Shown one piece after another: positions 42,676 through 53,301 of a stretch of DNA of 64,000 nucleotides (positions are counted from its first letter, which is position 1; each line of letters begins with the position of its first letter). The DNA is from Blastocystis hominis. Taxonomy: Eukaryota; Sar; Bigyra; Opalinata; Blastocystidae. The DNA is taken from NCBI RefSeq assembly GCF_000151665.1, contig NW_013171816.1, positions 605,176 through 669,175 on the forward strand. The letters are read 5' to 3'. The notes under the pieces were generated by a model. That model worked only from the letters and a program-made list of their open reading frames with translations, did not search any database and was not told the DNA's origin. The translations under genes and the position numbers were made by a program.

Positions 42676-43395
42676 ATGGGATTGTTATCAATTATTCGGA
42701 AACAAAAGAAGAAAGAAAAGGATATGCGTATTTTAATGCTGTGATTCGAGTTTTGTTGTAATCACCTTCTAGAGGACTCGATAATGCTGGGAAAACAACT
42801 ATTCTCAAAAAGATAAATGGTGAGGATACGCAAAGTATCAGCCCGACGCTTGGCTTCAAGATCCATTCAATATATTATAAATCGTACATCGTAGTGCAGA
42901 GAACTCTATTTCTAGATACCATATGAATATTTGGGATGTTGGCGGGCAAAAAACAATCCGCAATTACTGGAAAAACTATTTCGAGGAGGTTTCATTAAAT
43001 TGGTTATTGTCAGTAGACTGATGCTGTTGTATGGGTTGTTGATAGTAGCGATTACCAGCGATTAGACTTGTGCAAAGAAGAGTTCAGCCAAATTATCTTT
43101 GAAGAGGCAAGAACCTTGCACGATTAATAAATTAGAAACTAATGGGCGCGGCAGTTCTAATCTTATGTAACAAGAATGATCTGGAAGGAGCTTTAGGTGC
43201 CGATGAAATTTCCAGGGTAGCAACATTATCACGCTCAACAAGTAGTATTTAGAATTAAGTGGACCTGCTTTTGAAACACGTTATTGGGCTGTTTTTTCCT
43301 GTAGCGCTCTAACGGGAGAAGGGTTGCTAGAAAGTTTTGACTGGCTCGTGGAGCATACATATAGCGGAATGGCATTAACCGAAGAAAATGCATGA
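42676..43395 (+). CDS. ARL2: ARL2-type small GTPase
   Basis: ARL2 regulates tubulin folding (with cofactor D) and release of prenylated or myristoylated cargo. The protein starts [20 protein letters not shown], with Gly2 retained as in ARL2. Nucleotide motifs are GLDNAGKTT (G1, rebuilt by removing a 32-base intron at 42750-42781), SPTLGFKI (G2), [10 protein letters not shown] (G3), LCNKNDL (G4) and [10 protein letters not shown] (G5). [19 protein letters not shown] and [12 protein letters not shown] follow the ARL2 pattern. Four or five introns of about 25-35 bases are present. The length is about 180 residues. The stop is TGA at 43393-43395. All GTP-binding residues are intact, so it should be functional. 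Confidence 0.93.
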
Positions 43396-43782
43396 TGAAA
43401 AAATAGAGACTATTTTTTGGTGTTTTTGTGTTAGTTTGTTCAACACACATTTTTGAGGCATTGGATGGACCAAATAAAGATTTTATGAGGCAGCACAGGA
43501 TGTAGCAAATATGCTCATACATAAAGCTTTCAAATATTCACAACGGAACAAATTGTGTTATTACAAAAGAATATCCTAGTTTCGGCTCGCCCTTCAAAGG
43601 CGAACGTATCGCAAAATAAGGCGATTTGGTAGAATAAGAAAAATGGTTTATGGATGTACAGTGTAGTATCTATGTTGATAATCAAGAAATAATACTAATA
43701 ACTGGAGTTACAATCTTGTTGTGTTTTGTGTTTTGTATTGATTTTGTCATTAAAGACTTGAAGATCTGCCTTGTAATTGGAG
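43396..43782. promoter_or_regulatory. Intergenic region before the type II membrane protein
   Basis: These 387 bases hold the ARL2 3' end (AGTTTGTTC near 43432) and the promoter of the next gene. GTACAGTG occurs at about 43656. No other gene is seen. Confidence 0.4.
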
Positions 43783-45579
43783 ATGAGAGATATTCTTGAA
43801 GGACTCTATAATACAGATGATGAAAAGGGAAGACAGAAGGCTGCTTGGTGTAGCTTCTTTTTCTACCTTTTCCTCCTGCTCAGCTTCATCATTAGTATTT
43901 GCGCCTCTGTGAAGTGCACGAAGGTAACTATTTTACCCCTGGAAGCTGAGATCTAGAGCTATTTGAATAAGACTCTGTTTACGTACAAGTTCCCTATGTA
44001 CGAGAGCGCGACGGATATTCCTGCGGGTGTGCCCGTCTCTCTGTCTGTCCGTGGATATGTCCAGCGTGGAGGTGGCTTCGGTATTTACCGCAACCTCCGT
44101 CTTGAGAAGGACGAAGAGTTCCGTCGTTTGAAGACAGAGGTCCTTCTGAATGGAAAGGTGCTTGTTGCTGCCTACACTGGAAAGCTGCTTTTGCTCACCC
44201 TGAACGGACTTGAATATGATGAGGACTTCAGCGTATATTCTGTTTTTTCCTTTTAGTAGTAGTATGATCTTCCTTTGGATCGTTACAGACGCGGCATTGA
44301 GGTCGATCACCTGATCAAGCTCTCTGAATCTCGCTGCGTGGTGATCGGAAACAACGAGATGATCACTGTCACCATCCAATCGGAGGTGATTGGAAAGAAG
44401 GAAGTACCGACCCCTGTGTTTGGAAAGGAGCACTTCATTTTGGAGGAGGCCGAGACTACCGCTTTCCCTCATGTGGATTCCTTGGATAACACCACTGTTG
44501 CTTTCATTTTCGAGAAGAACTACCAGCTTTGGGCCGGAACTGCCACTTGGGCTGGAGAGGGAACCGAGTCGAGAATGGAGAAGAACAAGGTGGCTATTGC
44601 GAATGAGGAGTGCATTTACAAGTTCCACGGCGTGGCTGGAATGAGCAAGGACAAGTTCATCATTGCTGCTGTGGGTCATCCTAACAATGGAACGGAGCAG
44701 GATCGTGTGCCTGGAGATCTGCGTGCCAAGGTCGCCACTGTGGCGAGCGATGGCTCTCTTACTTTCGGTGAATGGACCACCCGCTGGTTCACGGATAGCT
44801 CGAACTGGTTCTCGCTGGACAACTTCAATTCTTGGCAAGCTCTGGCTTGTTATTACGATGGTTTTGAGGGTAATGGTGTGGTTGCGATTAACATGTTCCT
44901 GGCGGAGGATCGATCGAAGGTGGAGTTTGGAGGCTACGTCATGGTGGAGAACGGAGGCGCCTCGATCGATTATCAGAAGATTGAAATGCGTATTTTGAGC
45001 CAGGACCGCTTCGGAGTGTTCTTCCCGGATGCTTCTGCCAACGGAAATCTGATCTTCATGATGGGAGAGCGCACTGCGAACAACGAGCTGACCCGCATTG
45101 GATCGAACTTTGTCGTGGCGAGACAGGCCAGACGTGCTGTAAGTGCCATCGATTAGGGAAATCACATGTAGAAGGAAGGAAACTTCTGGTTCTCGATTGC
45201 CCCCGTGAACTCCTTCCAGTTCACTCTTTTGGACTCTTTCAAGGGCACGTTGAATGGCGAGACCATCACGTACTCGTCCCTTAACATGGGATACCACTAT
45301 GCCTATCCTGTGGGTATCACCACCAACCGTGGCGGAAAGGAGAAGTACATTCAGTTCAACGGTGTGTACACATTCGCGGCGAACAGCGATGTGACTCTGA
45401 AGCCTGGCTACACGTACTACACTAACAGCAAGGGAGAGCTGGTCAGAGGAAGACCTTATGGATACAATCATGCTGAGTATGGTGCGTTCTATGTGGACAC
45501 TGGAGATGAGATTTGCGCTCTGCACAACCAGATTGGTATTGCTGTAAGCGAGAAGGAGCTTCTTATTCGTACCTACTAA
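43783..45579 (+). CDS. Type II membrane protein, unknown beta-rich ectodomain
   Basis: The product is about 566 residues after removal of introns of 33, 30 and 33 bases. The N-terminal cytosolic part (MRDILEGLYNTDDEKGRQK) is followed by one strong membrane helix (AAWCSFFFYLFLLLSFIISI). The rest is predicted outside or in a lumen: beta-strand and loop sequence rich in Gly, Asn and aromatic residues. It has repeated blocks resembling a beta-propeller, such as NYQLWAGTATWAG, KDKFIIAAVGHPNNGTEQ, SLTFGEWTTRWFTDSSNW and GNGVVAINMFLAEDRS. N-glycosylation sequons are present (NGTE, NTTV). The gene uses the GC-rich, regular codons of actin and EF-1alpha, which suggests high expression. I recognise no family. 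The stop is TAA at 45577-45579. An abundant surface or organelle-lumen protein is the best guess. Confidence 0.75.
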
Positions 45580-45969
45580 GTGTTTACGTATGTGAATAGA
45601 ATGATGTTTGTTATGGAAACAAGTGAAATGGTGTAGTAGTAGTAGTAGGAGGAGGAGGTTGAGAAAGATTGCAGTTACAGGAAGATTCGCTGAATAGACG
45701 ACCAAACGATACACATCTTAAAATAGTCACTTCTTTTTATATTGATATAGATAACGTTAGAGACACTTCATTGTTAGAGAATGGCCAATCTTGTTAAACA
45801 TGTTTCATCAATAACACCGAATAATTCACTTCTTATTCTAGTTGCAAGAAAAACACGACAGCGAAGACTCGGGTGCGAACTCACAAGTGTCAAGTTCCAA
45901 AAACTCAGAGAATTAATTAACAAAATTGCTATTTATTGTGCACGCAAACCGCTGTAGAATTGCTATCAA
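45580..45969. other. Intergenic region with TAG/AGG repeats
   Basis: This 390-base gap between two plus-strand genes holds a short trinucleotide tract (GTAGTAGTAG...GGAGGAGG, about 45633-45658). ATGTTTGTTATGG near 45605 is the probable poly(A) signal of the membrane-protein gene: TGTTTGTT lies about 24 bases past the stop. No gene is seen. Confidence 0.5.
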
Positions 45970-47171
45970 ATGTCTTCAAATGAAGACCAAAATAGCTGCG
46001 ACAAGAGTATCATAACCTATGATACTCAGTGGCCAGTATATGGATTATCCTGGTGTACCTACGACAATTCCGATGATTGTCAGAGACTTTTGCTATCTAG
46101 TTTCAGACCTGACTATAAGAACTATATCCATGTAGGATTGAAGTCCCAGATTCGAATAATAGATCTTGAATTTCCACGAACGAGAGGCACGAATATCCAA
46201 GCTTCAGGAGATATCGGTGACCTATCCACCTACAAAAGTGATGTGGATCCCTCGAAATAATGATTCTCACTCCGATGTGTTTGCCTACTCTGCAGATTAC
46301 CTGCGGATATATAAGATGGATCCCTACTCCTCGATTCCCATTGTTGATTCAATTTTAAACAAGGTTCTTCTATTTTGTTTCTTTTCCCTAGGATACCACT
46401 CCCGACCGTTGCAGCCCCGTTTCCTCATTTGATTGGAGTGAAGTTAATACGAATATTATTGGAGCTGTGAGTCTTGATGGAATCTGCACTCTATGGGATA
46501 TCGTTTCGCAACATCCAGTGTCAAAAATCAAAGCGCACACAAAGGAAATTTACGATATCGCATTTTCCTCACTGAACCCTGACACATTTCTCACCTGTGG
46601 AAAGGACGGGTCAATCCGCATGTTTGATATGAGGTAGGCAAGTACTTGGCCTTCATTCATAATTTAGGACAAATGGGACGTATTTCATCCTCTATCAAAA
46701 CGATAATGACCTGCCGATTCTCCGCCTATCTTGGAATGCCATCAATGCCACGACGGTTGCCTTCACCTCAGTGGACCAGAGCGATATTTCTATCGTAGAT
46801 ATGCGGTACACACCCAATGGAGACTCTCTCTCGTAGAAAACCGCAGCAGTGTCTTCCTCTTCGTTCCCATCAAGCTGCTGTAAACTCCATTTCGTGGTCC
46901 CCTGTCGATTCCCAATTTCTGGTCTCGGGAGGAGAAGATCGGCAGGTAGGGCATCCATTGCAGATTAAGTGTAGTGCTTGATTTGGGACTTTGAAAGGCT
47001 AACAGGCGATAAGGAATGTAGTCAACCCGTTCCTCTGGATGATTAATTGTAGTCAAGCCAGCATATGTCTATTCGGCGCCCTCGCCCATTCACAACGTAA
47101 GCTGGGCAATCAAGAGAACTACCTGGATCGCTCTCTGCTTCAACAATGCCTTACAGATGTGTAAAACCTGA
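45970..47171 (+). CDS. DCAF7: DCAF7/WDR68 WD-repeat protein
   Basis: DCAF7 is a beta-propeller adaptor that binds DYRK1-type kinases and DDB1-CUL4 ligases. The family landmarks are in order: ITYDTQWPVYGLSWCTYDN, LLLSSFRPDYKNYIHV, YPPTKVMWIP, DVFAYSADYLRIYKM, SSFDWSEVNTNIIGAVSLD, GICTLWDIVS, AHTKEIYDIAFSS, DTFLTCGKDGSIRMFDMR, LRLSWNAINATTVAF, LRSHQAAVNSISWSPVDSQF, LVSGGEDRQ-CLIWDFERL and a final SPIHNVSWAIKRTTWIALCF. Several introns of about 25-40 bases are needed. The one near 47025 (35 bases) joins TGDKE to FKPAYVYSAP. About 340 residues is normal for the family. The stop is TGA at 47169-47171. Confidence 0.9.
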
Positions 47172-47182
47172 CCACCCACCCT

Positions 47183-47204
47183 GTTTTGTTTCTGTGAACA
47201 AACA
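47183..47204. terminator. Convergent 3' signals, DCAF7 and RACK1
   Basis: TTTTGTTTCTGTGAACAAACA gives TTTTGTTTC to the plus-strand DCAF7 transcript and TGTTTGTT (47204-47197) to the minus-strand RACK1 transcript. The two arms form an imperfect inverted repeat. Confidence 0.5.
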
Positions 47205-47269
47205 ATCCACCAACTTTGACAACTTCCTTCCTTCATTCGATCGTTCGTCCCATGCGTTCCTCTCCGCGC

Positions 47270-48244
47270 TTACATGGCCTTGACCTCCCAGACACGGATC
47301 ACATTATCGGTGTATCCGGCAAAGAGCGTGGCTCCGTCGAGCGACCAGCAGAGCGAGGTGCAGTAGGGCACGAGAGCCTTGGCCGAGCGAGGCGGGAACT
47401 CGGGCTTGACGCTGGCGACGCGCTCCTTGGTCTCCAGATCGAACAGCACGATCTCGTTCGTGGTGGCCACCGCGATCCAGTAGTTCGCGGGCGAGAACAC
47501 CAGGTCCGTCACCGGGTCCTCCAGCGTCAGGCGGAAGTTCTCCACGCCGTTGGCCAGGTCCCACACGATCACGCAGCCGTCCTTGCCGGCCGAGGCGCAG
47601 AGCACGCCGTCCGGAGAGACCACCACCTTGTTCACCACCTGCGAGTGGCCGATCAGGTTGTACTCCACCTTCATCGTCTCCAGGTTCCACACCTTCACCA
47701 GCTTGTCGTACCCGCACGACACGATGCGAGGCTTCTCCTCCATGTTCGGAACGAAGCGCACGCACGTCACCCAGTCGTTGTGGCTCTCCTTGTCCAGAGT
47801 GAACTGGCACTCGCCAAGGGTGTTCCACAGCTTGATCGTACGGTCGCGGCCGCAAGACATGATCAGGCGGTTGTCAGGGCTGAAGCACACAGACAGAACG
47901 TCCTTCTTGTGACCCGACAGCGTCTTCTCGCTCTTGCCCGTCTTCACGTTCCACAGACGCACCGTTCCATCCCAAGAAGCCGTCAGAGCGTACTGACCGT
48001 CCACGGACAGACTCACCTCCTCAACGATGTGAGAATGGCCCTGCAGCGACTTCACAGGGGTTCCGCAAGACATCACCAGAGAGGGGTCGTCAATCATGTC
48101 ACCCGCCTGGAGATTCCACACCAAGCAAGTGTGATCGCGAGAAGCAGACACCAGAGTGTTGGCATCAGCCGGAGAAGCAGCGATGGAGGTCACCCATCCG
48201 TTATGGCCCTGAAGGCATCCACGAAGACTGATTTGAGCAGACAT
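47270..48244 (-). CDS. RACK1: RACK1, ribosome-bound WD-repeat protein
   Basis: RACK1 is a seven-bladed propeller on the 40S subunit head that docks signalling proteins such as protein kinase C. The gene is a single exon of 324 codons from ATG 48244 (MSAQISLRGCLQGHNGWVTS). All seven WD repeats are visible: SASRDHTCLVWNL, TASWDGTVRLWNV, SCGRDRTIKLWNT, SCGYDKLVKVWNL, SAGKDGCVIVWDL, the degenerate sixth (VATTNEIVLFDLET) and FAGYTDNVIRVWEV. The RACK1-specific knob HNDWVTCVRFVPN is present. The length matches the family (about 317). Codon use is strongly biased, which explains the long empty frame on the opposite strand. The stop is TAA at 47272-47270. Confidence 0.97.
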   Translation of the reverse strand: MSAQISLRGCLQGHNGWVTSIAASPADANTLVSASRDHTCLVWNLQAGDMIDDPSLVMSCGTPVKSLQGHSHIVEEVSLSVDGQYALTASWDGTVRLWNVKTGKSEKTLSGHKKDVLSVCFSPDNRLIMSCGRDRTIKLWNTLGECQFTLDKESHNDWVTCVRFVPNMEEKPRIVSCGYDKLVKVWNLETMKVEYNLIGHSQVVNKVVVSPDGVLCASAGKDGCVIVWDLANGVENFRLTLEDPVTDLVFSPANYWIAVATTNEIVLFDLETKERVASVKPEFPPRSAKALVPYCTSLCWSLDGATLFAGYTDNVIRVWEVKAM

Positions 48245-48757
48245 TCTATACAAATCGGTTAATACGACAAATTCCAATATTTCCAATAGGGAATCGGGTT
48301 ATCAAACCATTTGCAGACAACCTACATTGCAAACGAGTGTTATCAAAGTCTATTGTGAGAATTGTTGAAAAGGAATGAAAGGGCGGTTTCAGAAATGAGT
48401 CCAGGATTGAGGTGGGGAATTACCCATATCAAACCGCCGCCCAATTCGCCCAATTAAATTGAAATTCGGGAATGCGAAAACAAATCAAATAGGAAATGTT
48501 GCCCAAGGAATGGACATGAATAGAGAATAGGAATGAGCGATGCTGAAGGAAAACTGAGAACTTGGATGGAACAATGGGTGATATTCTTCCAATCCAAATT
48601 TCACATGCACAGAAATTGAAATAGACTAGTGAAAGACCCACAATGCAACCCCTTCACGATCCTAGTTAGCTGTACAGTGGTATTGATCATCATACAAATC
48701 ACTGTACACCACAACCTTCTGGTCGATTTAGAGTATTGCTGTTTTCCTAATTAGATC
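48245..48757. promoter_or_regulatory. Divergent promoter region, RACK1 and eL37
   Basis: These 513 bases separate two starts of ribosome-associated genes. GTACAGTGG at about 48673 and CACTGTAC at 48700-48707 form an inverted pair, the second about 50 bases before the eL37 ATG. Otherwise no element is recognised. Confidence 0.4.
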
Positions 48758-49160
48758 ATGGTAAGTCGATAAGCAAAGCTGAAATGAGTCTCCATATTTG
48801 GAGATGATCTATGAGCGTGTTTTTTGTCGTTTTAAAGAATGTCGTAAGTAACGAGTTTGTAGACTAAGGGTACTTCTTCTTTCGGTAAGAGACACACAAA
48901 GACGCACACCATCTGCAGAAGATGCGGTCGTCGTGCCTTCCACATTCAGAAGAGCCGCTGCGGTTCTTGCGGATATCCCGATGCTAAGATGCGTCACTGT
49001 ACATATTTCTAGGCTAGTTTGAAGGATAGACAACTGGGCTCTGAAGAGTTCTCGTCGCCGAGGTCAGGGAACCGGTCGCATGAGCTACCTGAAGACTATG
49101 ACTCGCCGTTTCAAGAACGGATTCAGAGAGGGAACCGAAGCTGTTGCTCGCAAGAACTAA
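48758..49160 (+). CDS. RPL37: 60S ribosomal protein eL37
   Basis: This is a zinc-binding large-subunit protein. Exon 1 is just the ATG (48758-48760). An intron of 102 bases (48761-48862, GTAAGT...TTTGTAG) joins it to [20 protein letters not shown], the universal eL37 N-terminus. The zinc ligands are [20 protein letters not shown] (C-x2-C...C-x2-C). A second intron of 31 bases sits in [20 protein letters not shown], followed by [18 protein letters not shown]. The product is about 89 residues, normal for the family. The stop is TAA at 49158, and GGTTTGTT follows within a few bases. The first intron is about three times the usual length here. Confidence 0.95.
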
Positions 49161-49879
49161 ATTGGTTTGTTACCGAAAGCAGCATTATGGATTGTTTGTT
49201 AGAGCAAACAGTATATTATTGCCATTTGTATGCAACACAAGGCAAAATCATTTCGCAAAAGAGTTGATTAAACATACTTATTTCTCTTGGCTTTTCATTT
49301 TCCAAGAAGAACTAAGAAAAGTGGGCAAGTTGAAAAATAGCATAACATGGAGGATCTGATAAGGGATATACATATATACCCACTCCAAAAGCGATTATTC
49401 ATAACTGTCCACTGAAAGAGATAATAGATGAAATAAGGTATAGAAACGGTTTGAAGGCAGCAATAGGCGAAATAGAAAGCAAGCAAAGGTAACCATTTCC
49501 AGTGCTGTTGAAATGCAATTTACTTTAGGCTACAATAACGCGTTGCAAATATGATACAAAATAAAAAAAACTGGAGATAATCTATATCCAAAATAGATTC
49601 CTCCACAAACCAAATCATAGAACATAATAGCAAGGTCAAACAACAGTGAAACAAAATGGATCAATGAGTCAATTTAATGATCCAAAAGTTTTGATAACAG
49701 AGGAGAAACATCTAAACGATATAGGATGATGCAAAGAACAACTTGTAACTGATGAAGATTTTATGAAACGGAAGGAATTCGGTAATTGAACTGATTGAAG
49801 ATTAGGCATGTCTACCATTTATCAATTAATGTAGATATCATTTGTACTTTCAAGCGTCACCAAACGAGGAAATTGTAAA
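49161..49879. other. AT-rich intergenic region
   Basis: About 720 bases lie between the end of eL37 and the end of the MORN gene, which converge. I see only AT-rich sequence with stops in all frames, and no canonical TGTTTGTT for the minus-strand gene. Confidence 0.5.
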
Positions 49880-51163
49880 CTAGATCCTCTTGAGGTGAGT
49901 GAAGATAATTGGGGAAGATCTGAAAACCATAAAAAATAGAGAACAATCCGTACTGCGCATAGTTAAGGAACAAGAAGAATTGCTTTTTCCCCACAAGGCA
50001 CCATACCCCAGCGTAATAGTTTTCAACGAAGGCAAATCTATTGGATTAAATTATCCCCACATTTATTACTCTGGATAATCGTGGTTACAGAGTCACGAAA
50101 TGCATCATCTCCCATCGAAATAGATTCTAGATTGGGAAGATCTATACCTGAATCGATAATAGAAAAAAATACCTTGCAAAACGAAGGAACTATATCGAAA
50201 ATTACATGACTTTCTATGAAATAGTCCTATTTTTATGGATCGTAAGGAAGGGAGGTTTTTTAGTTCAAATTGACCGGAATAGTTAGAAAAACTAAAACCC
50301 CCAATCGATATGTCCATTAATTGCTCGCAGTTAAGGATATGGAACGACCGAGCAGTACTGCAATTGATATCATCGTTATCCCATTCATCATCCCAGTTAT
50401 CCTCTATCACGGTAGTGAAAGAATTATCGCCGATTTTTATACTTTTTAAGTGCATCAACCCATCTATCTTAAAGGTATTGACTTTCGAAAAGCAATAATC
50501 TCCAATCTCAATTGTCTCCAAAGACACAAACAGAGAAACATCGAAGTCCTTCAGAATGCATCTATCACACAACTTCATTCGTTTCAGACCGATAGGCAAA
50601 TTGTTTCCGTCACCTTCGTAGGCATCGCCATTTTGCCCATTGACCCAGTCGCATTGCAATATTTCTTTTTCTCGACGATCGTACATCATTCCAATGCCAA
50701 ATTCCCGGTCATCACACCAATAACCTTCGTATTCTTTACTACCATTATCATGATAGCTTACGCCATATCCAAACCGTCTCCAATTTATCAGCACTCCATT
50801 GTATATGTTTGACCCAATATCATCATACAACTCACCATACCCATATGGCATTCCATTTAGTAATGTTCCTTCGAATCGAGTCCCATGATCCAGATCAACG
50901 ATTCCTTCCCTTAGTAGATTTACGTCATACTCATCATTTCCGAATACCCTTTCCACAATGTACTCATTCAGCAGATAACCTTCATTTAAAAAAACTCCGT
51001 TATCAAACTTTAATACTATACATTTTCTGTTACCTAATTCCACCGTGATCCATCCATTTACTTTCAGATCCTTGGTGACATAACCTTCCACATTTCTTAT
51101 GTTAGAGCTGTCAATGCTATACTTTAGAATGGAAGAGTTGACAAGATCAGCAATTGTCTGCAT
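49880..51163 (-). CDS. MORN repeats followed by leucine-rich repeats
   Basis: The protein starts at ATG 51163 (MQTIADLVNSSILKY). Residues about 95-190 hold MORN-type repeats: GTRFEGTLLNGMPYGYGELY, YNGVLINWRRFGYGVSYHDN and YEGYWCDDREFGIGMMY. From about residue 200 the sequence changes to BspA-like leucine-rich repeats with the core LPSLRSIKIGxxSFS, e.g. FVSLETIEIGDYCFSKVNTF, LMHLKSIKIGDNSFT and FELKNLPSLRSIKIG. Small introns (25 and 23 bases) continue the repeats into GIDLPNLESISMGDDAFRDS and YLPSLKTITLGYGALWG. The stop is TAG at 49882-49880. No signal peptide or membrane helix is visible. MORN repeats bind membranes or form filaments, and BspA-type repeats mediate contacts; the pairing here has no assigned role. 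The coding DNA is AT-rich, unlike RACK1 nearby. Confidence 0.75.
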
Positions 51164-51635
51164 ATAATTTTATATGTTAATTATTAACTGAGGATTAACC
51201 CTACTTAAGATTCTTATTGGATCATTTTAGTTCGTATCTTCCATTCTTTGAATCCTATCGCTTTACATACTACTAATGATATGGAGAGATATTTTAAAGG
51301 CAACTACATCATAGTGTATAAGGTCTTTGAATAATTCTTTCAATTGATAAGCAATACATATCAATAATGACCCTATTTGTATAAAAATAAATAATAAAGC
51401 AGGTAATCCAAAATTTGAGGCTGATTACACCGATGGCAAATGAAGATGAAAACAAAACAATACATATATTATTTACATACATATCAAACTTTATCACACG
51501 TCTACATCCGATTATCGTAAAGCCACCTTCATTAATCACTTTACGGCTATTCGAACATAGCTAATCCAAATATCACAGTCATACATAATTAGTATATAAA
51601 AAACACATTTCAAGGTTTGTCAAACTTTTTTTTTC
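51164..51635. promoter_or_regulatory. Divergent AT-rich intergenic region
   Basis: These 472 bases lie between the MORN-protein start (minus) and the Asteroid/XPG-like start (plus). The sequence is very AT-rich with no recognised element. A 76-codon minus-strand open frame at 51309-51539 has no coding support. Confidence 0.4.
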
Positions 51636-53301
51636 ATGGGCGCCAGTGGACTGCTTACTTTAGTGCAAGAATCAGTTGACGATTGCAGCGTGAAAAGAAA
51701 AGAAAAGTATGATGCCTTTTTGCTCTGAAATGTAGTGACAAGGAATGTAAGCTTGTAATTGATGGGAATGCACTAGCTACAACAATTTTTCAATACCAGT
51801 TGAATCGTGGTCTAGCAGCAGGCTTTAATCCGGGTTGTGTATACAATTTCACACAGAAAATATTAGAAGAATTGGCTAAGTACAATTTTCGTGTAATTCG
51901 GGTGTATTTTGATTCCTTGGAAAACCCGGATAAGTTGTCTACGTATTTGTCAAGAAGAGGTGGTCACGAGAAAAGCGCCAAGAAATTTTGGGATAAAGGA
52001 TTGAAAAAAAAGGGTAGAATAACCATTTCCTTGTTACTTTAGCTCATTTGAAAATTCCACGATGTTGTTACAATGCAGTTATGAACGCTTTCTTGGACAC
52101 ATATGGAAAGAATGTTTTGTTTCCTGGAGGCCTTGATTGTGATCTGTACTTTTTTTCAGTTTTCATTTCTATTTCAGGGACATTGCACGCTTCTGTCGTG
52201 AAAAGGAGGCGTTGGCTCTTACAGGTGATAGTGACTTTCTTGTTTTCGAACTGGAAGGTATTGTTTTGATTGATGGTATCGAGTCATTGTTTCATCCTCG
52301 GGTGTATTACCAGGAACGGATTTTGCAGTATTTCAATATTAGCAGGGAGCATCTCTATTATTTCGTTACTCTACGAGGGAATGACTTTATTCGTCCTTCG
52401 AATAATGTCTTAAAAAAAGACGAGAATACGAAAATGTCTCCTTCAGAGACTCTTGAATATGTGAAACAGCACTTTACACAAGCAGTTACCACAACAAAAA
52501 AATACCAGAAAGTGAAAGAGTACTATGAAAATAGGCAAGTTGAATACCCATGGAACTCACTGACTCTTGACAAGTCGAAGGCGACAACAATAAAGCAGCG
52601 TGTTAAGCAGGGTAGTACTGCGCGTTCTCTTCTGAGAAATAGAAATCTTGGAGGATACTTCTATGACTACATGGTTCTATTATCAATATAACGCTCGTAA
52701 TATCGTGTTTTCGCCTCTCATCACTATTCCTTTTTTCAATGCAGTTTATTATCTAGACCAATGTACTTGCAAATAGATCGCTTTGTCGTAGTTTCTGTTT
52801 TCCGAGAGATATACGAGAAATGCTACAAGGTACTAGGGAACCAGCCTTATATGTTGTTGTATAACACTAAAGTCAGTTACATACCATCCAAAGAAGAGGT
52901 TAAAAAAAGGTTCGGCTATGAAATGAAATGAATAAAATGTAGAATCGAAGATAATATCGACTATGCATATGAACGAATGATACAATTCTGCTCTATGAGC
53001 ACAAAACCTATTCGATCAAGAGTCAAAATCCTACAATCGATTTTTTCAATGATTAGGTGTCCACAGGGATTTCAAGACCCTTGTATCTACATTTCTAGGT
53101 AGCCTATTTTTGTTATTATGAGTTAGACTCACTCAGTATGTAATGGCAAAGATTTATCCAGATGAGAGGGAATTGATAAAGCAGATAGTAGAAAGTTTGA
53201 TTGATCAACATTTGAATTATCATCATCATAAGGTAACAGTGAGCAAGGATGTAGAGGATCGAAAGTTAGCGTTTATCTTGTTCTGCTGTTTGAATGTGTG
53301 A
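51636..53301 (+). CDS. Asteroid/XPG-like nuclease-fold protein
   Basis: The start MGASGLLTLVQESVDDC at 51636 matches the MGVxGL opening of XPG/FEN-like proteins. After a 29-base intron comes CKLVIDGNALATTIFQYQL, with the first acidic residue of the fold. VIRVYFDSLENPDKLSTYLS follows, then PRCCYNAVMNAFLDTYGKNV. The central motif DIARFCREKEALALTGDSDFLVFELEG carries the DSDF signature shared by Asteroid (ASTE1) proteins and structure-specific nucleases. LRGNDFIRP resembles their GNDY/F motif. The C-terminal part (YLQIDRFVVVSVFREIYEKC, YVMAKIYPDERELIKQIVES) is less clear, and splicing in 52680-53130 is unresolved. ASTE1 is a 3'-overhang nuclease that limits DNA end resection. Whether this protein keeps all metal ligands cannot be judged by eye. 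Confidence 0.6.

Noticed and set aside
48761-48862. A C/D snoRNA inside the long first intron of eL37
   Set aside because: A GATGATC word resembles a C box, but no D box (CTGA) lies at the right distance downstream and no terminal stem is visible.
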